Source of the DNA: Candidatus Manganitrophaceae bacterium
Lineage (GTDB): Bacteria > Nitrospirota > Nitrospiria > SBBL01 > Manganitrophaceae
Length of the DNA: 64,000 nt
Assembly (NCBI GenBank): GCA_016200325.1
Contig: JACQEZ010000019.1
Span: 248,001-312,000, forward strand
Direction of reading: 5' to 3'
Below are positions 17,207 through 26,483 of the stretch, piece by piece; positions within the stretch are counted from its first letter, which is position 1; the number at the start of each line of letters is the position of its first letter. The notes under the pieces are model-generated. The model did no database searches, was not told the origin of the DNA, and was given only the letters and a program-made list of their open reading frames with translations. A program made the translations under genes and the position numbers.

Positions 17207-19405
17207 ATGGATATTCAAAATAGTCTGAGCTTCCTGGCAGGAATCACGAACCTCGCATTGGGGTTTGTGGTCTGGTCGCGCGGACACAAGAACATGATCA
17301 ATGCCTTTTATACCTTGGTGGCGCTCAGCGTGGCCTCTTGGTGCTTGGCCGTCATTCCCTTCAGATCGGCGGTCGATCCGCACATCTCGCTCTTTTGGTG
17401 CAAGATTTTATACCTCAGTCCGGTGGCGATCGTCACCTCGTTCTTATTTTTCAATTTTACCTTTCTCGCAGAAAATCCGACCGCCCCTTCTCTTCGGATT
17501 TTTCCGCTCCTCCCTTCCTTCGGCATATTCGGACTCATCCTCTGGCCGAACATGGTCATCCGGGAGGTCCTCCATTCCGCACCGGGCGAAAAGCGGATCG
17601 TCTTCGGACCGGCTTACCCGATCTATTTTATTTTCATCATCGCCTACTTCAGCTGGTCTTTTATTATCCTCAGCAAACAATACTTCAGCTCCGGCGGAAT
17701 CAGTCGGATGCAGATTCGTTATGTCTTTTTCGGAACTTTTCTCTCGGCCAATCTCGGGATGATCACCAATCTGGTTCTTCCGACCCTCGGCATCTTCTCC
17801 CTCAACTGGCTCGGCCAAACGTTAACGATCATCATGAGCAGCTTTATCGCCTATGCGATTGTCCGTTACCGATTGATGGACATCAAGATCATTCTCAAGC
17901 GGACGATCGTTTATTCGCTGCTTCTGATCATCGCCCTCTCGATCTATGCGTTTATGATCCTTCTCTCCCAAAACACATTGGGAGAGAGCACCGATCCGAC
18001 GTTCCGCATGTTCCTCTCCGCCCTTCTGGTCGCCGTCGGTTTCGAGCCGCTAAAACGCTTCTTCCAAAAGTCGACCGATCGGATTTTTTTCAAAAACGAG
18101 TACGATCAGAAGATCTTGCTCACCCGGATCTCCGCCATGATCAGCAACACCATCGACCTCGAGAAGCTTTGCAAGGAACTGACCGTCACGTTGATGACCC
18201 AACTCGCCGCAAAAAAAATGGCGATCCTGCTGGTGCAGGAGGAACCGCCGTTTGTCAGCATCGCGGCACAGGAGGGCTGCGAGGGGGATCTCCTCTCTCT
18301 TTCCTCAAATAATCCGCTCATCGAATATTTTAATATTCAGGGGATACAAAAAGAACTTCTGGTGTATAATGAGCTGAAAAAACAATCCGAGGAAGATCCG
18401 AGCGACCGGGACTTGTCGGTCTTAACGCGGGAGATGGAAGGGCTCGATGCGACGCTGGTCGGCCCCATCTATACCAAAGGACACCTGACCGGGCTCTTTC
18501 TCCTTGGAGAGAAGCGATCGGAAGACATCTATACCGAAGACGAATTCTCGATGCTGGAGATCATCTTCTCCCAGGCCGGCACCTCGATTGAGAACGCACG
18601 ACTCTACAAGCGGGTCCAGGAACAGATGGAAGAGTTGAAAAGAAACCAAAGCGAACAGCTGATGCAGTCGGCAAAACTCGCCTCCGTCGGCGAGCTTGCC
18701 GTCAGCGTCGCGCATGAGATCAATAATCCCCTCACCGGGATTCTCGGCTTTACCAGCCTGCTCCTCTCCGAGATGCCCCCGGACGACCCACGGGTAAAAG
18801 ATCTCCGGGTCATCGAAAGCGAGGCGCTCCGCTCGCGGCAGATCGTCAGAAACCTGCTCGATTTTTCCCGCTCCCACGGCTCGAAAAAGGAGCCGATCGA
18901 TATCAATGGGGTCATTCGAAACACCCTCACCCTTCTTCAATATCAGGCGAAAACGTCGAACATCAACATCGTCGAAAAATATTCCAAGCACCTTCCCCTC
19001 GTCCATGCAGACAGCGACCAGTTAAAACAGGTCTTCATCAATTTGAGTAAAAACGCCTTCGACGCCATGCTCAATGGAGGAACCTTGACCATCGAGACCT
19101 CGATGGCGCCGGACAAATCGCTCTTCTCCGGCCTTCCCCCTCCCGAGAATTCCATGGAAGAGACGGTGATCGTTCGATTCAAAGATACCGGGATGGGAAT
19201 TCATCCCGATCATCTCAACAACGTCTTTGATCCGTTCTTCACCACGAAAGGGCAACAGATGGGCACCGGCCTCGGCCTCTCTATCAGCTATAACATCATC
19301 GAGAAACATGGCGGAAGGCTGGCGGTTGAAAGCGAGCTGAATAAAGGGACCACTTTTACCATTAACCTTCCGGCGCTGTCTTACCAAGGAACTCCAAATG
19401 TCTAA
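17207..19405 (+). CDS. Sensor histidine kinase with 7TM N-terminus and GAF domain
   Basis: This 732-residue kinase has seven or eight membrane helices in residues 1-275 (histidine-kinase 7TM type), with WLGQTLTIIMSSFIAYAIVR ending the bundle. A GAF domain (about 310-465) precedes HisKA with phospho-acceptor H503 in VAHEINNPL. The HATPase domain has NLSKNAFDAM, DTGMGI, FDPFFTTKG and MGTGLGLSIS. Residues 470-500 look coiled. It follows the AAR-like gene by 11 bases and overlaps the HD-GYP regulator by 8 bases, so the three genes form an operon. A 7TM sensor beside a lipid-type enzyme suggests a membrane-lipid or aldehyde signal, an inference only. Confidence 0.93.
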   Translation: MDIQNSLSFLAGITNLALGFVVWSRGHKNMINAFYTLVALSVASWCLAVIPFRSAVDPHISLFWCKILYLSPVAIVTSFLFFNFTFLAENPTAPSLRIFPLLPSFGIFGLILWPNMVIREVLHSAPGEKRIVFGPAYPIYFIFIIAYFSWSFIILSKQYFSSGGISRMQIRYVFFGTFLSANLGMITNLVLPTLGIFSLNWLGQTLTIIMSSFIAYAIVRYRLMDIKIILKRTIVYSLLLIIALSIYAFMILLSQNTLGESTDPTFRMFLSALLVAVGFEPLKRFFQKSTDRIFFKNEYDQKILLTRISAMISNTIDLEKLCKELTVTLMTQLAAKKMAILLVQEEPPFVSIAAQEGCEGDLLSLSSNNPLIEYFNIQGIQKELLVYNELKKQSEEDPSDRDLSVLTREMEGLDATLVGPIYTKGHLTGLFLLGEKRSEDIYTEDEFSMLEIIFSQAGTSIENARLYKRVQEQMEELKRNQSEQLMQSAKLASVGELAVSVAHEINNPLTGILGFTSLLLSEMPPDDPRVKDLRVIESEALRSRQIVRNLLDFSRSHGSKKEPIDINGVIRNTLTLLQYQAKTSNINIVEKYSKHLPLVHADSDQLKQVFINLSKNAFDAMLNGGTLTIETSMAPDKSLFSGLPPPENSMEETVIVRFKDTGMGIHPDHLNNVFDPFFTTKGQQMGTGLGLSISYNIIEKHGGRLAVESELNKGTTFTINLPALSYQGTPNV

Positions 19406-20885
19406 AGAGCGAATCCTCGTCGTTGACGATGAAAAGACCATCTTGGAATTGGGGCGCCGGTTTCTTGCGGCGGAAGGATTCAATGTCGAAATTGCCGCCC
19501 AGGGAATGCAGGCGATGAAATTGCTGGAGCAATCCTCGTTCGAGATCCTCCTCACCGACATCCGAATGCCCGGGATGAGCGGCCTTGAACTGATGAAGAT
19601 GGCCAAGTCGCTCCGGCCCGAAATCATCATGGTCGTGATCACCGGACACGGCACGATTACGACCGCCATTGAGTCGCTCAAGATGGGCGCGATGGGATTT
19701 ATCCTGAAGCCCTTCACCCGTCAGGAGCTCCTCTCGGCCATTCACAACGCGCTCGACAAGTGTCGGCTGCGGCAAGAAAACATCCGGATGAAGTCGCTGA
19801 TGCCTCTTTTTCAGGTCAGCCGACAACTGATGATGGAGACCGAGCTGACGCCGCTGCTGAACCTGATCGTCGAGCTGATTAAAAAAGAGACGAAGGTCGA
19901 TCGGGCCAGCATCATGCTCTTAAATGAGAAGACCGGCGAGCTGACCGTCAAAGCAGGCACCGGCTTTGAAAACTTCGACGAAAAGAAATTACGGAAATAT
20001 GTCGGGGAGGGGGTCGCCGGGTTGGCGGTGGAGCGGAAAGAGCCGATTCTGATTCAGGGAGGCATTGAGCAAAATCCCCATCTGGGCCGGCTCCTCGACG
20101 ACAGCAAAGTCGTCTCGGGACTGTCGGTTCCGATCATGATTCGGAAGAAGGTCATCGGCGTCTTAAACCTCTCCAAATTTAATCCGGGCCAGCCGCTGGG
20201 GGAGAGCGATCTCGGCCTCATCTCCATCTTCTGCGGGCAGGCGGCCGTCGCCATCGAAAATGCGCGCCTCTACCGCGATATCAAAAACGCTTATTTTCGG
20301 ACGCTGCAGGCGCTGGTCTCCGCCATTGAGATTAAAGACGAATTCAGCAAGGGACATTCTTCCGGGGTCGCTCAATATGCGGCGCTGATCGGAAAGGCGC
20401 TGGATCTGCCAAAGGCGCAACTTCGAGATCTGGCGATCGCCGCCGTCCTCCACGACATTGGAAAGATCGGAAGCAGCGACGACATCCTTCGTAAAGGAAG
20501 CAAGCTCTCGGAAGAAGAATTCGAGATGATGAAATTCCACCCCGCCAACGCAGTCAAAATCCTCGAGACGATCGGCCTCTCCCAGGAGATCCTCACCGCC
20601 ATCCTCCATCACCATGAGTGGTGGGACGGCAGCGGCTATCCCAAGGGGCTTTCGAAGGAGGAGATTCCCCTTTTCTCCCGGATCATCACTATCGCCGACA
20701 CCGTCGCCGCGATGACGAGCCACCGCCCCTACCAGCAGAAGGTCACCCTTGCCGAGGCGCAGAAAGAGATCCGCCTGTATCAAGGACGGCAATTCGACCC
20801 ACACCTGGTCGACCTCTTCCTCAGAATTGAAGAGAAGACCTTCCTCCACCCTCATTCCTTCGACGTAGAAGGACTCTCCGACTAG
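19398..20885 (+). CDS. Response regulator with GAF and HD-GYP c-di-GMP phosphodiesterase domains
   Basis: This 495-residue protein has a receiver at 1-120 (VVDDE, D54, K104), a GAF domain at about 135-290 and an HD-GYP domain at about 300-480. The phosphodiesterase signature is complete: HDIGK (H352, D353), HHHEWWDGSGYPKGL around 404-418, and IADTVAAM. Such proteins hydrolyse cyclic di-GMP. The gene overlaps the upstream kinase by 8 bases, so that kinase very likely phosphorylates its receiver and tunes c-di-GMP breakdown. There is no DNA-binding domain. Confidence 0.95.
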   Translation: MSKERILVVDDEKTILELGRRFLAAEGFNVEIAAQGMQAMKLLEQSSFEILLTDIRMPGMSGLELMKMAKSLRPEIIMVVITGHGTITTAIESLKMGAMGFILKPFTRQELLSAIHNALDKCRLRQENIRMKSLMPLFQVSRQLMMETELTPLLNLIVELIKKETKVDRASIMLLNEKTGELTVKAGTGFENFDEKKLRKYVGEGVAGLAVERKEPILIQGGIEQNPHLGRLLDDSKVVSGLSVPIMIRKKVIGVLNLSKFNPGQPLGESDLGLISIFCGQAAVAIENARLYRDIKNAYFRTLQALVSAIEIKDEFSKGHSSGVAQYAALIGKALDLPKAQLRDLAIAAVLHDIGKIGSSDDILRKGSKLSEEEFEMMKFHPANAVKILETIGLSQEILTAILHHHEWWDGSGYPKGLSKEEIPLFSRIITIADTVAAMTSHRPYQQKVTLAEAQKEIRLYQGRQFDPHLVDLFLRIEEKTFLHPHSFDVEGLSD

Positions 20886-20918
20886 AGAAATGCGCGCGAC
20901 CGATCTTTTTCGGGAACG

Positions 20919-21887
20919 TTAGCTGACTTTGAAGGGAGCCGGCATGAAGGTGACGATGAAGAGGGCGATGGAAGCCCATCCGATCAGTTGATGTTTGAAA
21001 TCGAGCGGTGCCTCTTCATCAACGATCGGCGGATGTCGAATCCCGAGAATCGAGGTCAAGATCGCCCAGACGTACCATCCAGACCATCCCATCGCTCCCA
21101 AGAGAATTAAAACCAGAACCATCGCCATGGAGAGAAACCGCTGCTTCTTTCCGAGCAGGGCATACATGATGTGCCCCCCATCCAGCTGGCCGATCGGTAG
21201 CAGATTCAGCGAGGTGACGAACAGGCCGAACCATCCGGCAAACGCCATCGAGCTGAGCGCCACATCGTAGCCGGCCGGCGGAACCTTCCCGAGAAAATAA
21301 GCCATGAATGAAAAGATGAGGGGATCTCCCAATCGGATCAGGGCGTTCCCCTCCTCTATCTCAACGATCTTCGAGGTATAGAGTCCGATCCCCACGGCGA
21401 CGATTGAGACGACAAATCCGGCAATCGGTCCGGCCGCACCGATGTCGAGGAGCGCATTCTTTTTGAGAATCGGCGAGCGCATCCGGATGAAAGCGCCGAA
21501 GGTTCCGATGCCGAACGGTAACCAGGGGCCGGGAATAAAATAGGGGGGGGTGGTCTTGATACCGTATCGCTTTGAGGTCACATAATGACCCATCTCATGA
21601 ACGAACAGAATCGACATCAGGGTGAACGAGAAAGCGATCCCCCGCGCCAGATCGGCCGGATGACGGAAGGGATCTCCCCCCTCCAGATAACTTCCGGCGA
21701 TCAGGGTCGTGAAGACCGTCCCGATAAAAAGGAGAATCGGAACGGTGAGCCGCGTCTTCTCTTCCGCTTCCTCCGAGACCGCCCAGGCCTCCTGCTGAAT
21801 CGGAGGTGCTATCCCATTCCCCGCAGAACCGCCCTGGAATATCTCTCTTACCTCTGGAATTTTCGGTCCTTCGCTTTCAGGCTCCAT
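20919..21887 (-). CDS. Site-2 protease-like membrane metallopeptidase (M50)
   Basis: This protein of about 322 residues has six or more membrane helices. Zinc ligands are in VHEMGHY (residues 96-102) and in the later LPIGQLDGGH motif. A GTFGAFIRM segment between them is typical of the EGY-like/M50B group. Such enzymes cut proteins within the membrane, often anti-sigma factors. The start MEPESEGPK is chosen because it lies 8 bases after the stop of a small upstream gene; GGGAGG is 13 bases before it, a long spacing. A start 57 bases earlier would overlap that gene. The substrate is unknown. Confidence 0.9.
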   Translation of the reverse strand: MEPESEGPKIPEVREIFQGGSAGNGIAPPIQQEAWAVSEEAEEKTRLTVPILLFIGTVFTTLIAGSYLEGGDPFRHPADLARGIAFSFTLMSILFVHEMGHYVTSKRYGIKTTPPYFIPGPWLPFGIGTFGAFIRMRSPILKKNALLDIGAAGPIAGFVVSIVAVGIGLYTSKIVEIEEGNALIRLGDPLIFSFMAYFLGKVPPAGYDVALSSMAFAGWFGLFVTSLNLLPIGQLDGGHIMYALLGKKQRFLSMAMVLVLILLGAMGWSGWYVWAILTSILGIRHPPIVDEEAPLDFKHQLIGWASIALFIVTFMPAPFKVS

Positions 21888-21895
21888 CGGTGCTT

Positions 21896-22063
21896 CTATG
21901 CCTCCCGAACGTCGGTGATTTCTTCCATCGGTAAGGTCACCCAATCGTTTAGGGTTTGGAGATAAACCTCGGTGTCACTCGCGCCGACGAGCTTGCCTTT
22001 ATACACAATCCCTTGATAGATGACCTCCACCTCTTTTCCCTGAAGCATTTGAAGGCGATCCAT
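21896..22063 (-). CDS. 55-aa soluble protein, probable co-gene of the M50 protease
   Basis: The frame encodes MDRLQMLQGKEVEVIYQGIV, then YKGKLVGASDTEVYLQT and a tail ending ITDVREA. The alternating beta pattern (GKEVEVIYQGIVYKGKLVG) resembles a small Sm-like or SH3-type barrel. It ends 8 bases before the protease start on the same strand, so co-transcription is likely. The Shine-Dalgarno is weak. Codon periodicity and the compact fold pattern support a real gene, but no family is recognised. Confidence 0.6.
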   Translation of the reverse strand: MDRLQMLQGKEVEVIYQGIVYKGKLVGASDTEVYLQTLNDWVTLPMEEITDVREA

Positions 22064-22354
22064 CTATCTTAAATTCCTGCTCATTCCCTGTCGGCGCGTC
22101 GAACAACTGTAATTCATTATAATCCCCTCTTCTTTCCGGTGGCAAGCCGTATCAGCCGTCTATTGTAAAGGGGTAACGGGGGAAGGCAGTCCATCTTTAC
22201 CCTCCAGATTTGCCCTCGGTCACTCTCTCATCTTTCGCTTCCCCGCTCCCGTAATCAGCGAGGTTCCTCCAGTTTACCAAAGAATCCCCATTTGAGATAT
22301 GGGGAGACCGATTTCCCGTTAAAAAGGGGCGGAAGAGGTCAACCGTTAAGATTG

Positions 22355-22657
22355 TTATAGCGCCGAGAGGGCGGCGTTTTTCTTCTTGGCGGATCGATCC
22401 GCATCATAGACTGACAATCCCCAGAAAACGCCGAGCATAAGCAGTCTGAAAAGAAGATCGCCGGTCATTTTCACCTTCATCAGCAAGATATCAAGATAAC
22501 TTTCGGGAAGGAGAAAGGCCAATAGGAAAAAAAAGCCGACGAAAAAGAGGATCCCTTTCAACCAATCCTCATTGTAGAACTGTCCCAGTCCCGGCTGGAT
22601 CCCGGAAAGAAGGAGAGCGATCTGGTTCGATTTTCGTTTTCCCGATCTCTTGGTCAT
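22355..22657 (-). CDS. Small membrane protein with PGLGQ(F/Y)YN motif (TM2/DUF5683-like)
   Basis: This 100-residue protein has a basic N-terminus (MTKRSGKRKSNQ), then the motif IQPGLGQFYNEDWLKGILFF followed by hydrophobic segments (about 33-50 and 66-84) and a Lys-rich tail. The PGLGQFYN-x5-KG pattern is common to TM2- and DUF5683-like membrane proteins of unknown role. It is divergent from the LolA-like gene. Confidence 0.7.
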   Translation of the reverse strand: MTKRSGKRKSNQIALLLSGIQPGLGQFYNEDWLKGILFFVGFFFLLAFLLPESYLDILLMKVKMTGDLLFRLLMLGVFWGLSVYDADRSAKKKNAALSAL

Positions 22658-22851
22658 GAATCGGCTCCAGATAAGGTTCTCCGATCATAATGAGAAAACG
22701 TGACCGTGTCAATCTGAACAAGAGGGGAAAACCCGCGACAATTTCAAGAAGTCAGGCGGGGAAAGGAAGATTGACGGGTCAGACAGTTTTTGATACCCTT
22801 CCCTTCGGTCGTACCGGAGAGGAGCCGTTGCGACGGGGAAAGGACAGCGGA

Positions 22852-23667
22852 ATGTTAAACAGGCGTCTTTTGATTTTGTTTTTCCCATTATTCACCCTAC
22901 TGCTTCTACTCGCTTCGCCCTCGGCGGCGGAAGAAGCGCCCCCTAAGCCGGCCCCTTCCCCCGAAGCGATCCTCAAAGCGGCGTATAAACGGATGTATGG
23001 GATGAAAGACGAAACGGCGCAAGTGGTCTTCCGCGTCGTTGATACCTCCGGCGCCGAGAAAAAGACCCTCTTCCGGCTTTACTGGAAAAACTATTTTGGT
23101 CAGGACGGTCTCAACAGCAAAAGCCTTTTGGTCACGGAAGCGCCGGCCCACGATAAGGGAGAAAAGTTCCTCCTCTGGGAGCGGACCGATGAAAACAAAG
23201 CCGATCTCTGGCTCTATCTTCCGGAGCTGCGGCAGGTTCGGCGACTGCAACCGGGACGCCACCACCATCACGAGGCGGAACCGGAATCGGATCTTTTTTT
23301 TGAGGACATGCAGCAGCGCCCGGTCGATCGGGACGAACACCAACTCCTCTCGGAAGAAGAGGTCCGCGGCGAGGCCTGTTACGTCATCGAGAATCGCCTC
23401 AAAGGAAACCCCCTTTACGGCAAAACCATCGTCTATATTTCAAAGACCGACGGCACCCTTCGAAAGGTAGATTACTTCGCCGCCGACGGCAAACAGGTCA
23501 AGATGCAATGGATCGATTGGCAGCAGATCGACCAAGCGTTTGTCTGGAAAGCCTCGCAGGTCGTCAGCACCGAGTCCTCCCGGAAAACATTCGTGGAGGT
23601 CACCGACGTGAAGGTCAATGTCGGGCTGCAGGACGACCAGTTCTCCGAGCGTGCCCTGCGGCGATAA
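22852..23667 (+). CDS. LolA-like outer-membrane lipoprotein-sorting family protein
   Basis: This 271-residue exported protein has a signal peptide (MLNRRLLILFF... cleaved near SAA-EE). It then has a LolA/LppX-like half-barrel: strands such as LFRLYWKNY, KADLWLYLPELRQVRRL and CYVIENRL, ending in TFVEVTDVKVN. Proteins of this family carry lipids or lipoproteins across the periplasm and often pair with RND exporters; none is next door. The start is set by AAAGGA and the signal peptide; a frame open 54 codons earlier is not part of the gene. A His-rich patch (HHHHEAEPESD) is notable. Confidence 0.82.
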   Translation: MLNRRLLILFFPLFTLLLLLASPSAAEEAPPKPAPSPEAILKAAYKRMYGMKDETAQVVFRVVDTSGAEKKTLFRLYWKNYFGQDGLNSKSLLVTEAPAHDKGEKFLLWERTDENKADLWLYLPELRQVRRLQPGRHHHHEAEPESDLFFEDMQQRPVDRDEHQLLSEEEVRGEACYVIENRLKGNPLYGKTIVYISKTDGTLRKVDYFAADGKQVKMQWIDWQQIDQAFVWKASQVVSTESSRKTFVEVTDVKVNVGLQDDQFSERALRR

Positions 23668-23841
23668 TCGCCCTCTCGTGCGTCGTCTCAAACGGCACCT
23701 CCGAGCAATCGATTTCAATCGGATCTCAGTAAGGGTTCACCGTCGTAGACCCGGCCCGAAAGTCGTGATATGATGGGGCGTTTTTTTATCCGATCTTCCA
23801 GGACTGCAAACCGGCCGATTCCGGCATAAAGGACGGTTCCA

Positions 23842-26481
23842 TTGACCGAGCGATTGAAGCCTGAAGAGGCGCTCCAGCATCGGATCGGCATCGAAAAGCA
23901 GATCACCGCGATCTCCACGCACTTTATTAACCTTCCCCCCGAGCAGACCGACTGCGCCATCAATTGGGCCCTCAAAGTGATCGGCGAATTCGCCGGCGAA
24001 GACCGCAGCCACCTCTATCTTTTCACCGAGCAAGGAACCCAAATCGACAACTCCCACGAGTGGTGCGCGGAAGAGATTCCGTCGATCATCACTGCGATGA
24101 AAGGCCTCCCGGTCAGCGCCTTTCCGTGGTGGATGGATCAGCTCCGGCGGAGCGAGAGCATTCACATCCCCCGCCTTGCCGACCTTCCGCCCGAAGCGGC
24201 GGCGGAAAAAGCGATCCTGCGGCAATATGACGTAAAGTCGGTCCTCTCCGTCCCGGTGACCTACGGCGGAAACCTCGTCGGCTTTATCGGCTTCGATTCG
24301 GTCCGCGCCGAAAAGAGCTGGGCCGAAGCAGACATCCGCCTCTTGAAATTGGTCGGAGAGATCATTTATGCCGCACTCGATCGCAAGCGCTTGGAGGAAA
24401 CCCGGCAGGCGACCCTGGTCTACATGGAAGGAATGCAGCAGATCTCCGAAGTCATCGAGCAGACGACCGACCTGGAGGTGATGATTACCCAGGTCATCGA
24501 GCGGATTCGCCAGATCTTTCGCTCCGACCGCGCCTGGCTTTTCTATCCTTGCGATCCGGACGCCTCCTCCTGGCGCGTTCCTGTGGAGAGCACCGTTCCG
24601 GAATATCCCGGCGCGTTCGCTAAAAATGTGGAATTACCGTTCGATGACACGGTCCGGGAGATCTGCCGCGCCTCGCTGGAACAGGGAGAGCCGGTCACCT
24701 ACGGTCCGGATCACCCCATCCCCGGCAATCCGGGATGGCAGCGCGACTTCTCCATTCAATCGCACATGTCGATCGGACTTCGGCCCAAACTGGGGAAACC
24801 CTGGATGGTCGGCCTCCACCAATGCGCCTACCCGCGCATCTGGTCTAAAAACGAGCGGCGTCTTTTCAAGGACCTTTCTCGAAAAATCGCCGACGCGCTC
24901 GATAATCTGATCCTCTATCGCAATCTGCGCCGATCCGAGGAGCAGTACCGCTCGGTCGTGGAAAATGTGAAAGAGGTCATCTTCCAAGCCGATACCGATG
25001 GCCGCTTCCAATTTCTCAACCCGGCCTGGAAGACGATGACCGGCCTTTCGGTCGATGCCAGCTTGGGCACCCCTTTCTGGAAATATGTCCATCCCCCCGA
25101 CAAGCGAAAAAACGAAGAGCATTTCCGCGCTTTGATCACCGGCGAAAAAGAATCGGTCCGCTATGAGACCCGCTACCGCACCACCGAAGGGCATGTCCGA
25201 TGGATTGAAGCGTACCTCCAGACCGCCCGCGATGCCAAAGGAGCGTTAACCGGCCTCTTCGGAACGTTGAATGACATCACCGAACGAAAGCAGCTCGAAG
25301 AGCAGCTCAGGCATGCCCATAAACTCGAGGCGGTCGGCCAACTCACCGGCGGGGTGGCGCACGAATTCAACAACCTCCTGACGGCGATCACCGGGAACCT
25401 GGCGCTGGCCCTCGACCAGCTTCCCCCCGGAAGCGATCTCCACACCCTGATCGACCCCGCCCAGCAGGCCGCCTGGCGCGCGGCGGGGCTGACGCAGCAG
25501 CTCCTTTCGTTCAGCCGGCGGAATCCGATTGACCTTCGGCCCCAAAATCTCGGCACCGAGGTCAAAGAGGTCGCCCGCCTTCTCCGGCAGGCGATCGACC
25601 GCCGGATCCGAATGGAGATCGAAATCGACGCCAATCTCTGGCCGATCCTCGCCGATACGGGACAGATGAACCAGCTGATCATGAACCTCTGCGTCAATGC
25701 ACGCGACGCCCTGTTGGAACGGATTGAAGTCGAGGGAGGCCCCTCTGCTTCCAAGGAGTGGGAGCCCCGCATTATAATCCAGGTCGAAAATGCTCATGTT
25801 GACGATGCGCACCACAGGGTCCATCCGAACGCCAAAAGCGGCAAGCACGTTCGCCTCTCCGTATCGGACAATGGGATCGGAATCGATGAAGCGCTCTATC
25901 ATCGGATCTTTGAGCCGTTTTTCACCACAAAGCGGGTCGGACGCGGCACCGGGCTCGGCCTCTCCGCGGTCTATGGAATCGTTGCCGCACACCAGGGCTG
26001 GATTGAGCTGCAAAGCGCGAAGGGAAAAGGAACCACCTTTTCAATTTATTTTCCGCTCACCAAGCAGAGTCCCGCCTCCACAGCGCCTCCCTTGTCCGAG
26101 AAGCCGGCCCTGCATGGCGGAAAAACCATCCTCTTGGTCGACGACGAAGAGGCGATTCGCCACCTGGGAAAAACGATCTTAGAACACAAAGGCTATCGGG
26201 TGCTGACCGCCGCGGATGGACGGGAGACGATCGACCTCTTCTCCAAAAAGAAGGATGAGATCGATCTCATTATCCTCGACATGACGATGCCGCATCGATC
26301 GGGCGGAGAGGTGCTTCAGCAGCTCCGCCAAATCGATCCGAAGCTGAAAGTCATTGTCTCCAGCGGACATCGAAGCGGTCAGACGTTCGATCTCACCGAT
26401 GTCACCTTCCTCCCGAAACCATACCGTCCCAACGACCTCCTCCGAACGGTCATGGATGCCCTCCGGCAAACCTCGGAGTAA
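23842..26481 (+). CDS. Hybrid sensor kinase: GAF-GAF-PAS-HisKA-HATPase-REC
   Basis: This 879-residue cytosolic hybrid kinase has no membrane helix. Two GAF domains (about 20-185 and 195-355) precede a PAS/PAC domain (about 365-485). The phospho-acceptor is H507 in VAHEFNNLL; the ATPase has NLCVNARDAL, DNGIGI, FEPFFTTK and GRGTGLGLS. The C-terminal receiver (760-875) has D813 and K859. All catalytic residues are present. The start is a TTG with AAAGGA nine or so bases upstream. Its TAA is 2 bases before the DUF1835 gene, so the two are co-transcribed. The input signal is unknown. Confidence 0.92.
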   Translation: MTERLKPEEALQHRIGIEKQITAISTHFINLPPEQTDCAINWALKVIGEFAGEDRSHLYLFTEQGTQIDNSHEWCAEEIPSIITAMKGLPVSAFPWWMDQLRRSESIHIPRLADLPPEAAAEKAILRQYDVKSVLSVPVTYGGNLVGFIGFDSVRAEKSWAEADIRLLKLVGEIIYAALDRKRLEETRQATLVYMEGMQQISEVIEQTTDLEVMITQVIERIRQIFRSDRAWLFYPCDPDASSWRVPVESTVPEYPGAFAKNVELPFDDTVREICRASLEQGEPVTYGPDHPIPGNPGWQRDFSIQSHMSIGLRPKLGKPWMVGLHQCAYPRIWSKNERRLFKDLSRKIADALDNLILYRNLRRSEEQYRSVVENVKEVIFQADTDGRFQFLNPAWKTMTGLSVDASLGTPFWKYVHPPDKRKNEEHFRALITGEKESVRYETRYRTTEGHVRWIEAYLQTARDAKGALTGLFGTLNDITERKQLEEQLRHAHKLEAVGQLTGGVAHEFNNLLTAITGNLALALDQLPPGSDLHTLIDPAQQAAWRAAGLTQQLLSFSRRNPIDLRPQNLGTEVKEVARLLRQAIDRRIRMEIEIDANLWPILADTGQMNQLIMNLCVNARDALLERIEVEGGPSASKEWEPRIIIQVENAHVDDAHHRVHPNAKSGKHVRLSVSDNGIGIDEALYHRIFEPFFTTKRVGRGTGLGLSAVYGIVAAHQGWIELQSAKGKGTTFSIYFPLTKQSPASTAPPLSEKPALHGGKTILLVDDEEAIRHLGKTILEHKGYRVLTAADGRETIDLFSKKKDEIDLIILDMTMPHRSGGEVLQQLRQIDPKLKVIVSSGHRSGQTFDLTDVTFLPKPYRPNDLLRTVMDALRQTSE

Positions 26482-26483
26482 GC

